A stretch of DNA of 64,000 nt from Firm-04 sp964463355 (GTDB lineage Bacteria > Bacillota > Clostridia > Oscillospirales > Ruminococcaceae). Positions 17,517 through 26,224 of the stretch are shown piece by piece (the first letter of the stretch is position 1; each line of letters starts with the position of its first letter). The notes under the pieces were generated by a model. It had not been told where the DNA came from and did no database searches. It was given only the letters and a program-made list of their open reading frames with translations. The stretch is from the NCBI GenBank assembly GCA_964463355.1, contig CAYXBP010000004.1:1-64000 (forward strand), given 5' to 3'. A program made the translations under genes and the position numbers.

Positions 17517-18193
17517 ATATCTCCCTTCTTAAGCCAGAGATTGATCTCATGAATCAGATTTTCAGTCAGTTTAGCATCGGGGCTGTTCGCTGATCTCTGT
17601 CCCTCCAGTTTTTTGCCGAGTCGTTGCAGAATCGTAGCAATGTAGACTCTCGTCAGCAGTTCGGTTTGACGCAATTGCCCCACATAGCTTTGCGATTCTG
17701 TCAGTGGGACTGTATCACCTGTGTACCGTACCTGCATTACGGTGTAAAGATGCGTATCTTTGACTGCGGATTCTTTTATGATTCGAAATCCGTTTTCGGC
17801 AAGCCAGCTGCGTAAGATTTCTGCTTTGGTCATTGGCTGCAATACAAGATTTGTACCGCGGTTCAACCATTTTGCGCAGGGGTCTGCTAGGATGTCCCGA
17901 ATGGTTTCACCGCCCATGCCTGCAATTACAACATCGGTGATGCCTTTGTCAGGGACGGAACGCAGACCATCAGAACAACAAAGCGATACTGCTTGCTCCA
18001 CATTGAACCGTTTGAGCGTTTGTGCGGCAGCTGAAAGCGGGCCTTGTTTGATATCAGTCGCTAAGGCATGTTTACATTTTCCACTTTGTACGAGGTAGGC
18101 AGGTAACAAGGCGTGGTCTGTGCCGATATCACAGACATATTCGCCCTGCACAAAGGATGCACAACAAAGCAGGCGCGCAGAAAGCGGTATCAC
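17513..18193 (-). CDS. trmK: tRNA (adenine(22)-N1)-methyltransferase TrmK
   Basis: A cytoplasmic Rossmann-fold methyltransferase making m1A22 in tRNA. The 226-residue protein shows the AdoMet motif VCDIGTDHALLPAYL, then ATDIKQGPL, and the catalytic-region motif VVIAGMGGETI. I chose the GTG at 18193: GGAGGG precedes it by 7 nt and it gives the usual N terminus xIPLSARL. The ATG at 18208 overlaps that ribosome binding site and is unlikely. Transcribed with the nif3-like gene from a promoter that overlaps the divergent CE2 promoter. Confidence 0.93.
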   Translation of the reverse strand: MIPLSARLLCCASFVQGEYVCDIGTDHALLPAYLVQSGKCKHALATDIKQGPLSAAAQTLKRFNVEQAVSLCCSDGLRSVPDKGITDVVIAGMGGETIRDILADPCAKWLNRGTNLVLQPMTKAEILRSWLAENGFRIIKESAVKDTHLYTVMQVRYTGDTVPLTESQSYVGQLRQTELLTRVYIATILQRLGKKLEGQRSANSPDAKLTENLIHEINLWLKKGDI

Positions 18194-18245
18194 GGCATAT
18201 CCCTCCATTATAAAATTGTACGCTGTAAAGATGAATTTCTTCTAA

Positions 18246-18274
18246 ATTATAGCACAAAAGGTTGCAATTTGCAA
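18246..18274 (-). promoter_or_regulatory. Promoter of trmK, overlapping the divergent CE2 promoter
   Basis: Minus strand TTGCAA (18274-18269), 17 bp, TATAAT (18251-18246) with TGC before the -10. Its -35 lies inside the spacer of the opposing promoter, so both cannot be occupied at once. Confidence 0.85.
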
Positions 18275-18290
18275 GATAATTTGGTATAAT
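18262..18290 (+). promoter_or_regulatory. Promoter of the CE2-galK-murD-GT2 operon
   Basis: TTGCAA (18262-18267), 17 bp, TATAAT (18285-18290) with TGG before the -10. The self-complementary TTGCAA occurs twice (18262, 18269), one copy serving each direction. Confidence 0.85.
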
Positions 18291-18333
18291 ATTGGGAGCG
18301 GTTTTTCGCAATCTGAGATAAGGAGGTTGAAAC

Positions 18334-19641
18334 ATGAAGAAAAAGGTGCTTATCATCTCTGCAATCGCGGTTGCGGCGGCATTGGGTATTGCAGTATCGC
18401 CGCTGGCTTTTGGAAGCAGTATCACAGTTGATAAGTTGAGTGCCTATTTGAACGGGTCAGAAAATCTCACAGAGAAAGAAGTGACATTGTTGGACATGGA
18501 TCAAAACGGCAAAGTGGATCGTATGGACTGGATCAGGGCGAAGTATCAAGCAGTCTTGGGCGGTGATGTCGATCAGTCACAAATCTTTGCACCCACCGAA
18601 CAGTACGCAAAGCAGCTTGGACGTACGTATTATCATGAGGATAGCAAAACCACATGGTGTTCGCTTTCTGGCACAGGAGTTGCATTTTCTTTTCATGGAT
18701 CCAAATGTACGCTGACGCTAGTCGCAGATACACAGTATACCGCAAGGGAGGCAAATGCTGCACGCTATGCGGTTTATCTGGATGGCACTCTGATTAAGGA
18801 CGCACAGCTGACAACACCCACTATTGATGTTGAAGTGCTGAATACAGATGCTGCGGCAACCCATGAAGTTCGTGTGATAAAGCTTTCTGAAGCGTGCAAT
18901 TCTTCTCTTGGCATTCGTGATATCGTAGTGAATGCCGAAGGAGGTATTGTACCAGTCGCTAACAAAGCATATACCATTGAGTTCATCGGTGATTCCATCA
19001 CCTGCGGCTATGGTGTGGATTTGGAAGATACTGGCGGTGGATTTAAGACTCTTACAGAGAATGTGACTCGCGCCTATGCATATCGTACAGCAGAAATGCT
19101 TGATGTCGACTACAGTATGGTCAGCTACAGTGGTCACGGTATTCTTTCTGGATATACAGGAAATGGTGAGTTGAATACGAAGCAACTGGTTCCTCCGTAT
19201 TATGATAAACTGGGTTTTTGCTACGGTAAATTTGAAGGCTCACTTCAGCCCCAGAATATCAAGTGGAAGTTTGAAAATGAACCTTCACTGATCGTTATTA
19301 ACCTCGGCACAAATGACGCCTCCTATACGGGTGGTGACGGCAATCGTCAGAGAGAATACGCAGATGCGTATGTTGCGTTTTTGAAAGAAATACGCGAGCA
19401 GAACCCCAATGCACCGATTCTCTGCACCCTTGGTATTATGGGAACGCAGCTTTGCGATGCTTTGGAACTGGCAGTATCTGATTATAAAGCCGAAACTGGT
19501 GATACCAACATCAGCAGTATGCGTTTTGCAGCACAGCTCGCAGAGGATGGTTATGCTGTGGATTGGCATCCTACTGCAAAGACCCACGACAAGGCAGCGG
19601 CAGCCCTCAGCGATTACATTCGCAATTGGCTTGGCTGGTAA
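18334..19641 (+). CDS. Secreted CE2-type acetyl esterase with an N-terminal single F-hand
   Basis: A 435-residue protein predicted to deacetylate xylan or (gluco/galacto)mannan outside the cell. It has a signal peptide (about 1-28). Residues about 34-75 resemble half a dockerin, with one clear calcium loop DMDQNGKVDRMD and a degenerate partner. A beta-sandwich domain follows (about 88-215), then an SGNH hydrolase domain with GDSITCGYG (Ser nucleophile), GTND and a C-terminal DWHPT (Asp/His). Sandwich plus SGNH order is that of carbohydrate esterase family 2. AAGGAGG lies 7 nt before the ATG. Followed after 17 bp by galK, so the deacetylase and sugar-kinase genes share a transcript. Whether one F-hand is enough to bind a cohesin is unknown. 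Confidence 0.85.
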   Translation: MKKKVLIISAIAVAAALGIAVSPLAFGSSITVDKLSAYLNGSENLTEKEVTLLDMDQNGKVDRMDWIRAKYQAVLGGDVDQSQIFAPTEQYAKQLGRTYYHEDSKTTWCSLSGTGVAFSFHGSKCTLTLVADTQYTAREANAARYAVYLDGTLIKDAQLTTPTIDVEVLNTDAAATHEVRVIKLSEACNSSLGIRDIVVNAEGGIVPVANKAYTIEFIGDSITCGYGVDLEDTGGGFKTLTENVTRAYAYRTAEMLDVDYSMVSYSGHGILSGYTGNGELNTKQLVPPYYDKLGFCYGKFEGSLQPQNIKWKFENEPSLIVINLGTNDASYTGGDGNRQREYADAYVAFLKEIREQNPNAPILCTLGIMGTQLCDALELAVSDYKAETGDTNISSMRFAAQLAEDGYAVDWHPTAKTHDKAAAALSDYIRNWLGW

Positions 19642-19658
19642 ACAAAGGAGTATTCTGA

Positions 19659-20975
19659 ATGTATACAATTGCACAGACACGAAAGTATCTTTCTGATGGA
19701 AAACTGGATGCACGTCTTTCGGGAATGTATGGTGTAACAGGTGCGGCTCTGGTTCCGTACCGTACTCGTTTGATGAATGCGCTGGACGCTTTTCTTGCAG
19801 AATTTCCGCAGTATTGTAATGGTGAAGAAACTCCTGTACAGCTGTTTTCCGTATCTGGCAGAACAGAACTTGGCGGTAACCACACTGATCATCAGCACGG
19901 CTGCGTGCTTGCGGCTGGTGTCAGTCTGGATATCATTGCTGTGGCGACACCTGTTAGGGAGCATACCATTACCGTAAAATCCGAAGGGTATCCTGCTGAC
20001 TGCATTTCTCTTGACGATTTGCGCATTCACGAAGATGAGATTGGTACTTCTGCTGCGTTGATACGCGGTACTGCTGCACTTTTCGCAGAGCAAGATATCA
20101 GAATAGGTGGATTCGTTGCATATACCACGTCTTCTGTGTTAAAGGGTAGCGGGCTTTCTTCTTCAGCAGCATTTGAGGTCATGATTGGTACTATCTGCAA
20201 TCATTTTTATGCTGCCGATGCTTTGACGCAGACTACTCTTGCGATTATTGCGCAGAAGGTTGAAAATCGGTATTTTGGCAAGCCTTGCGGTTTGATGGAT
20301 CAAATGGCTTGTGCGTTGGGCGGCGTTGTTGCAATTGATTTTGCTGATCCGGCAAAACCGCAGTGGCAGCAGTTCTCGCTGGATTTTGCGAAAGAAGGTT
20401 ACGCTTTCTGTATAATTGATACAGGTGGTGATCATGCAGATCTAACCGATGATTATGCAGCAATCCCTGCTGAGATGAAGTCTGTTGCGCAGTATCTTTG
20501 TGCCGATGTTTTGCGTAATACCGAAGAGAGTGCCTTCTGGCAGAATTTGCCCGCGATTCGTCTGACTTGCGGTGACCGTGCCGTTATGCGTGCCATTCAC
20601 TTTTATGGTGATAACAAGCGTGTGCATATGCAAACCATTGCGCTATCTGAGGGCAGATTTGCTGACTATCTTGCAATGGTCACAGAATCTGGTCGCTCTT
20701 CTTTCGCCAATCTGCAAAATATCTATTCCTGCCACAAACCACAGCAGCAGGCTGTATCTGTTGCTCTTGCGCTTTGTGAAAAGTTTCTAGGCAATAAGGG
20801 CGCGTATCGTGTACATGGCGGTGGGTTTGCAGGTACGGTGCAGGCATATGTGCCTCTTGCTGATTGTGAACCATTCTGCGCGGCGATCAATGCCATGCTT
20901 GGTGAGAATGCTTGCCACGTGCTGAATATCCGTGCTGAGGGTGCAGCGGTACTGTTGCCCAATGCAACAGTCTGA
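19659..20975 (+). CDS. galK: Galactokinase (GHMP family)
   Basis: Phosphorylates galactose at C1. The 438-residue protein has the galactokinase signature in divergent form GRTELGGNHTDHQ, the GHMP ATP loop LKGSGLSSSAA, and the C-terminal HGGGFAGT motif. The N-terminal extension (about 50 residues) is longer than in E. coli GalK but looks native. Located between a CE2 esterase and cell-wall/glycan genes; with acetylated galactomannan as a possible source, the gene order makes sense. Substrate could be another hexose, but the signature points to galactose. Confidence 0.9.
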   Translation: MYTIAQTRKYLSDGKLDARLSGMYGVTGAALVPYRTRLMNALDAFLAEFPQYCNGEETPVQLFSVSGRTELGGNHTDHQHGCVLAAGVSLDIIAVATPVREHTITVKSEGYPADCISLDDLRIHEDEIGTSAALIRGTAALFAEQDIRIGGFVAYTTSSVLKGSGLSSSAAFEVMIGTICNHFYAADALTQTTLAIIAQKVENRYFGKPCGLMDQMACALGGVVAIDFADPAKPQWQQFSLDFAKEGYAFCIIDTGGDHADLTDDYAAIPAEMKSVAQYLCADVLRNTEESAFWQNLPAIRLTCGDRAVMRAIHFYGDNKRVHMQTIALSEGRFADYLAMVTESGRSSFANLQNIYSCHKPQQQAVSVALALCEKFLGNKGAYRVHGGGFAGTVQAYVPLADCEPFCAAINAMLGENACHVLNIRAEGAAVLLPNATV

Positions 20976-21001
20976 CTTAATATCTCTATAAGGAGTCTTT
21001 C

Positions 21002-22342
21002 ATGCTTCTGAACATCCTGAAAAAAACGGTTAGCAACCAGCGCGTGCTGTTGCTTGGTTTTGGGCGCGAGGGCAGGGCACTGTATCGCAGGATCACGCAG
21101 GTGGGTGGCTATACCGTCCTTGGCATTGCTGACCAGAATCCCATTTCCGATGCACCAGGCGGTGCAGTTTTGCACATCGGTGCTGATTACCAGAAAGCCA
21201 TGTACAATTACGATATCGTGTTTAAAAGTCCTGGTATTGTGCTGGAAACGTCTCCAGAACAGCTTCCTTGTACAGTTACTTCGCTGACGGAAGTATTCCT
21301 TACGGCTTACCGTGAGCAGTGCATCGGCATTACGGGTACAAAAGGGAAATCAACTACATCGTCGCTTCTGTATCATGTGTTGCAGACAGCAGGTCTGCCA
21401 ACAGTGCTGGGCGGAAATATCGGTATCCCTATGGCAGATTTGTATGAGCAGATTACGCCGGAAACGGTTATTGTTTTGGAAATTGGCGTGCATCAATTGG
21501 AATACACGAAGGTTTCTCCGAAAATTGCGGTTTTTCTGAATTTATTTGAGGAACATCTCGATCATTACGGCACGTTTGCTTACTACGCCTACTGCAAGGA
21601 GAACATTTACCGCTACCAACAAGCAGGGGATCTTCTTCTTTGCGGAGAAATTTCCCTGCCAAAGGCGGGGGATTGCCTTGCTGATGTACTGCATATTGCG
21701 ATAGACGATCCATTGGCTGCTATTTCTTTGCATGGAGGTGCCATTGCACGGTGTGGTGAGGATTCCATGGAATTGCCCGATACCATGTCGCTGACTGGTT
21801 TGCATAATCGTCTGAATTGCGCCGTGGTGTACGCTCTTGCTCACAAACTCGGCGTTGCCGATGAGAAGATTGCAGAAGGCATTGCGACATTTCAGCCATT
21901 GCCTCACCGCTTAGAAATGCTGGGTGAATGGGATGGCATCCGTTGGGTGAATGATTCCATATCCACTGCTTGTGAGACCTGTATTCAGGCACTTAATAGC
22001 CTCCATGATACCGATACTGTGATGATCGGCGGCATGGATAGAGGAATCTCTTATACACCGCTGCTGGATTATCTGAGTACTTCCGATGTGCCCCATATCA
22101 TTCTAATGTCAGATTCTGGCAGACGCATAACGGAAGAAGCAAAATCGTATGACAGTACACTGACAGATCGCATTATTACGGTAAAGAATTTGACTGAAGC
22201 CGTACAGCTTGCAAAGCAAATCACCCAAAAGGGAAAGATTGCATTGCTTTCTCCTGCCGCAGCGAGCTATAACGAATATAAGAATTTTGAAGTGCGAGGC
22301 GAGCATTTTCGTAGCCTTGTATTTGCAAACAACGCAAACTGA
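21002..22342 (+). CDS. murD: MurD-like UDP-N-acetylmuramoyl-L-alanine:glutamate ligase
   Basis: ATP-dependent Mur ligase adding glutamate to UDP-MurNAc-L-Ala in the cytoplasm. In 446 residues: N-terminal UDP-binding domain opening VLLLGFGREGRALY, the P-loop GITGTKGKSTTSS, HLDHYGT, and a C-terminal domain with ALLSPAAASYNEYKNFEVRG. The position of the usual NDSKATN motif reads NDSISTACE, so the Lys is replaced by Ile. The closest remembered pattern is the DSISTTPE-type MurD-like group rather than canonical MurD. It may be a paralogue with altered amino acid or stereospecificity. ATAAGGAGT lies close before the ATG. The gene starts 26 bp after galK and ends 20 bp before the GT2 gene. Confidence 0.8.
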   Translation: MLLNILKKTVSNQRVLLLGFGREGRALYRRITQVGGYTVLGIADQNPISDAPGGAVLHIGADYQKAMYNYDIVFKSPGIVLETSPEQLPCTVTSLTEVFLTAYREQCIGITGTKGKSTTSSLLYHVLQTAGLPTVLGGNIGIPMADLYEQITPETVIVLEIGVHQLEYTKVSPKIAVFLNLFEEHLDHYGTFAYYAYCKENIYRYQQAGDLLLCGEISLPKAGDCLADVLHIAIDDPLAAISLHGGAIARCGEDSMELPDTMSLTGLHNRLNCAVVYALAHKLGVADEKIAEGIATFQPLPHRLEMLGEWDGIRWVNDSISTACETCIQALNSLHDTDTVMIGGMDRGISYTPLLDYLSTSDVPHIILMSDSGRRITEEAKSYDSTLTDRIITVKNLTEAVQLAKQITQKGKIALLSPAAASYNEYKNFEVRGEHFRSLVFANNAN

Positions 22343-22361
22343 ATTGCAGAAAGTACAGTCC

Positions 22362-23342
22362 ATGAAAACAGTTTATCTTGTCATTCCTTGCTACAATGAG
22401 GAAGCGGTTTTACCTGAAACAACGAAGCGTCTGACAGCGTTGATGACACAATTACAGGAAAAAGGCACCATTACTGCCGATAGTCGAATCGTTCTGGTGG
22501 ATGATGGCTCCAAAGATCGCACATGGTCGATAATTGAGGCATTATACCATACGCAGCCACAGTTTTTCGAGGGTATTCATCTTTCTCGTAATCAGGGTCA
22601 CCAGAATGCGTTGCTTGCCGGAATGATGACGGTGCGCAATCGCTGCGATGCAATTATTTCGTTGGATGCAGATTTGCAGGACGATGTGAATGCTATTGTA
22701 GAAATGATCGAAAAGTTTACCGAGGGCTATGATGTAGTATACGGTGTACGCAGTGCCCGTAAAACAGATTCTGCATTTAAGCGTATGACTGCCGAAAGCT
22801 TTTATAAGATCATGAATATGATGGGGGCTGAAGTGGTCTATAATCACGCCGATTATCGCCTGATGAGCCGACGAGCTTTGGATGGACTCGCTCAGTATAA
22901 GGAAGTCAATCTGTTTTTGCGCGGTATTGTCCCGATGATCGGATATCCTTCCACAATTGTGTATTATGAGCGCGCAAAGCGTTTTGCAGGCGAATCAAAA
23001 TATCCCCTGAAGAAGATGCTTTCCTTTGCAATGCAGGGCATCACTTCGCTTTCGACCAAGCCCATTCGTATGATTACTTCACTGGGCGCTTTGATTTTCG
23101 TTGTCAGTATCGCCATGATCGTTTACTGCCTTGTGCGTTATTTTACTGGGCACACTGTTGCTGGTTGGACTTCTACCACAATTTCTGTTTGGGCAATCGG
23201 TGGTCTGATTCTGTTTGCGCTTGGCATAATCGGTGAATACATTGGCAAAATCTACCTGGAAACCAAACAGCGTCCAAAATACTTTGTGGAAACTTATCTT
23301 TCCAATCGTGCGGAACAGGACGATAATTTGACTGAGCGTTGA
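22362..23342 (+). CDS. GT2 family glycosyltransferase, polyprenyl-phosphate type (GtrB/DPM1-like)
   Basis: The 326-residue protein transfers a sugar from a nucleotide to a polyprenyl-phosphate carrier at the inner face of the membrane. Its GT-A domain starts YLVIPCYNEEAVLP, carries VLVDDGSKDRT, and has the catalytic ISLDADLQDD motif. Two C-terminal helices (about residues 238-260, 272-294) anchor it, and TTRAEQDD-like charged residues close the chain. The start at 22362 follows the family N terminus; no good ribosome binding site is visible (GCAGAAAG only), suggesting coupling to murD 20 bp upstream. Likely supplies a lipid-linked sugar for wall glycan decoration. Confidence 0.88.
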   Translation: MKTVYLVIPCYNEEAVLPETTKRLTALMTQLQEKGTITADSRIVLVDDGSKDRTWSIIEALYHTQPQFFEGIHLSRNQGHQNALLAGMMTVRNRCDAIISLDADLQDDVNAIVEMIEKFTEGYDVVYGVRSARKTDSAFKRMTAESFYKIMNMMGAEVVYNHADYRLMSRRALDGLAQYKEVNLFLRGIVPMIGYPSTIVYYERAKRFAGESKYPLKKMLSFAMQGITSLSTKPIRMITSLGALIFVVSIAMIVYCLVRYFTGHTVAGWTSTTISVWAIGGLILFALGIIGEYIGKIYLETKQRPKYFVETYLSNRAEQDDNLTER

Positions 23343-23370
23343 TTTTTCCATTGTTTTTATTGCCAGAGTA

Positions 23371-23399
23371 TTGACAAAATCACGAATTTATTGTACACT
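23371..23399 (+). promoter_or_regulatory. Promoter of secA
   Basis: TTGACA (23371-23376), 17 bp, TACACT (23394-23399). It lies about 80 bp upstream of the chosen secA start. Confidence 0.75.
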
Positions 23400-23479
23400 T
23401 ATTGAGTATGGGGTATTGTATCGTTTGCGAATGCAGTCGAGATGATATCTGATGAATGATTCAAAAAGGCGGTTTTCCA

Positions 23480-26224
23480 ATGAGTATATTTGATCGTATT
23501 TTCGGTTCTTACAGCGAAAAAGAGTTGGCAAGAATTGAACCTTTGAAGCAAAAGGTTTTGGCTCTTGATGAGGACTACAAAGGTCTTTCCGATGTGATGC
23601 TGAAAGCAAAAACCACGGAGTTCCGAGAGCGTCTTGCAAACGGCGAAACGCTGGATGATATTCTGCCTGAGGCCCTCGCAACTGTTCGTGAGGCAGCAGA
23701 CAGAGTGCTGGGCAAAAAGCCCTTTCCAGTACAGATCATCGGTGCGATTGTTCTGCATCAAGGTCGTATCGCAGAAATGCGTACTGGTGAAGGTAAGACG
23801 CTGGTTGCATGTGTTGCGGCATACCTCAACGGATTAAGTGGCAAGGGTGTTCATGTTGTTACGGTGAATGATTACCTTGCAAAGACACAGTCCGATGAGA
23901 TGGGCAAGGTGCTTCGCTTTCTTGGCCTGACCGTCGGTTGTATTCTGCACGGACTGAACAATGATCAGCGACGTGCGGCGTATGCCTGCGATGTTACTTA
24001 TGCCACAAACAACGAGATCGGTTTTGATTACCTGCGTGATAACATGGTCATTCACAAGAAAGATCGTGTGCAGAGGGCACCGAATTTTGCCATCGTGGAT
24101 GAGGTTGACTCCATTCTGATCGATGAGGCAAGAACGCCGTTGATTATTTCTGGTCAGGGTGATAAGTCTACCGATCTTTATGACCGTGCCGATAAGTTCG
24201 CACGCACCCTGACGCCTATCACCATTGTAGAAATGGATGAAAAACAAGATCAGGATGAAAGCTTTGAGGATTACGACTACATTGTAGATGAAAAGGCAAA
24301 GTCAGCAACAATTACGCGTCGCGGCGTTCAGAAGGCAGAAAAGTATTTTGGTGTTGAGAATCTGATGGATGCAGAGAATATGACTCTGCTGCACCATATT
24401 AACCAAGCGATCAATGCGCATGGCGTAATGCACCTGGACGTTGACTATGTGGTCAAGGACGATGAGATCATTATTGTTGATGAGAACACAGGTCGCCTTA
24501 TGCTTGGCAGACGCTACAATAACGGCTTGCATCAAGCAATTGAGGCGAAAGAGGGCGTAAAGGTTAAGCATGAATCCAAGACTCTCGCCACGATCACATT
24601 CCAGAACTATTTCCGTCTGTACAATAAGCTTTCTGGTATGACTGGTACCGCCATGACCGAAGAAGATGAATTCCGAGAGATCTACAAGTTGGATGTTATT
24701 GCGATTCCTACCAACCGTCCCGTGATCCGTAAAGATCAGTCAGATGTCATCTACCGTACCGAAAAGGCGAAATATGCTGCAATCATTGAGCAGATACTTG
24801 CCTGCCATGAAAAGGGACAGCCAGTTCTGGTGGGTACGATTTCCATTGAAAAGTCTGAGTTACTTTCCAAAATGCTCCATCGTCGCGGCATCAAGCATGA
24901 GGTGCTGAATGCGAAATATCACGCCAAGGAAGCAGAAATCGTTGCACAAGCAGGTAAGCTGGGCGCTGTTACCATCGCTACCAATATGGCAGGTCGTGGT
25001 ACGGATATCATGCTGGGCGGTAATGCAGAGTTTCTTGCAAAGGCTGAGATGCGTAAGCGTGAGATTCCAGAGGATATTATCACCGAAGCTGTGGGCTTTG
25101 CAGATACCGATAATGAAGAAGTTTTGGCAGCTCGTGAGGTGTATCGTTCGCTGTATGCCAAGTTCAATGAGGAGGTTAAAGAGCGCGCTGTTGCTGTCAA
25201 GGAAGCAGGCGGATTGTACATTCTCGGTACTGAGCGTCATGAATCTCGTCGTATTGATAATCAGTTACGTGGTCGTGCAGGTCGTCAGGGTGACCCTGGT
25301 GAAAGCCGGTTCTTCCTCTCCGTGGAGGATGATCTGATGCGTGTGTTTGCGGGCGAGCGCCTTGAAAACATGATGGCACGACTCAATGTGGAAGAAGATA
25401 TGCCCATTGAGAGCAAAATGTTGACCAAGATCATCGAGTCCTCGCAGAAGAAGGTCGAAGCAAGGCATTTTGCTGTGCGTAAGAATGTCCTGAACTATGA
25501 TGATGTTATGAGCAAGCAGCGTGAGATCATTTATGGTCAGCGTAGCAAGGTACTTGAGGGTGAGGATCTGCATGCCTATATCACTAACATGATCAAGGAA
25601 CTGATTCACGATACCGTTTATCAGTATCTGGCAGATGATGTGGATCGCGATGGTTGGAATCTGATCGGTTTGCGTGAGTATTTCATGGATTGGATCACAG
25701 TGCCTGAGGATTTTGACTGGGATAAGGATAAAATCTACAAGACCAGCCGTGAAGATATCGTTAAGATGCTGACCGACCGTACCCTTGCTGTGTATCAAAT
25801 GCGCGAGAACAATATCGGTAAGGATGAATTGCGAGAGTTGGAACGCGTGGTGCTGCTGAAGATCGTGGATACCAAGTGGATGGCGCATATCGATGATATG
25901 GATGAACTGAAGCGTGGTATCGGTTTGCGCGGTATGGCACAACATAATCCTGTAATCGAATACCGTTACGAGGGCTTTGCTATGTTTGATGCTATGATCG
26001 AAGCCATTCGTGAGGAAACCGTTCGTATGCTGCTGACCATTCGCTTGGTGAATAATAAAGCACCAGAACGTGAGCAGGTTGCAAAACCTGCTGCACCCAA
26101 TGCGGGCGCAGGTGACGGCAGCTTTACTGCACAGGCTACTGCAAAAAAGAAGATTGGTCCTAATGCGCCCTGCCCCTGCGGCAGTGGCAAGAAATATAAG
26201 CTGTGCTGTGGTGCAAAACAATGA
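23480..26224 (+). CDS. secA: Preprotein translocase ATPase SecA
   Basis: Motor of the general secretion pathway that exports, among others, the dockerin proteins here. About 914 residues. It has Walker A MRTGEGKT, Walker B/DEAD-like VDEVDSILIDEARTPLIISG, the second nucleotide-binding fold with NMAGRGTDIMLGG and RRIDNQLRGRAGRQGDPGES, and a C-terminal zinc motif CPCGSGKKYKLCC. ATG 23480 is chosen because AAAGGCGG lies about 7 nt upstream and it gives the typical MSIFDRIF start. The ATG eight codons earlier lacks a ribosome binding site. It overlaps the cellobiose 2-epimerase gene by 4 nt. Confidence 0.98.
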   Translation: MSIFDRIFGSYSEKELARIEPLKQKVLALDEDYKGLSDVMLKAKTTEFRERLANGETLDDILPEALATVREAADRVLGKKPFPVQIIGAIVLHQGRIAEMRTGEGKTLVACVAAYLNGLSGKGVHVVTVNDYLAKTQSDEMGKVLRFLGLTVGCILHGLNNDQRRAAYACDVTYATNNEIGFDYLRDNMVIHKKDRVQRAPNFAIVDEVDSILIDEARTPLIISGQGDKSTDLYDRADKFARTLTPITIVEMDEKQDQDESFEDYDYIVDEKAKSATITRRGVQKAEKYFGVENLMDAENMTLLHHINQAINAHGVMHLDVDYVVKDDEIIIVDENTGRLMLGRRYNNGLHQAIEAKEGVKVKHESKTLATITFQNYFRLYNKLSGMTGTAMTEEDEFREIYKLDVIAIPTNRPVIRKDQSDVIYRTEKAKYAAIIEQILACHEKGQPVLVGTISIEKSELLSKMLHRRGIKHEVLNAKYHAKEAEIVAQAGKLGAVTIATNMAGRGTDIMLGGNAEFLAKAEMRKREIPEDIITEAVGFADTDNEEVLAAREVYRSLYAKFNEEVKERAVAVKEAGGLYILGTERHESRRIDNQLRGRAGRQGDPGESRFFLSVEDDLMRVFAGERLENMMARLNVEEDMPIESKMLTKIIESSQKKVEARHFAVRKNVLNYDDVMSKQREIIYGQRSKVLEGEDLHAYITNMIKELIHDTVYQYLADDVDRDGWNLIGLREYFMDWITVPEDFDWDKDKIYKTSREDIVKMLTDRTLAVYQMRENNIGKDELRELERVVLLKIVDTKWMAHIDDMDELKRGIGLRGMAQHNPVIEYRYEGFAMFDAMIEAIREETVRMLLTIRLVNNKAPEREQVAKPAAPNAGAGDGSFTAQATAKKKIGPNAPCPCGSGKKYKLCCGAKQ

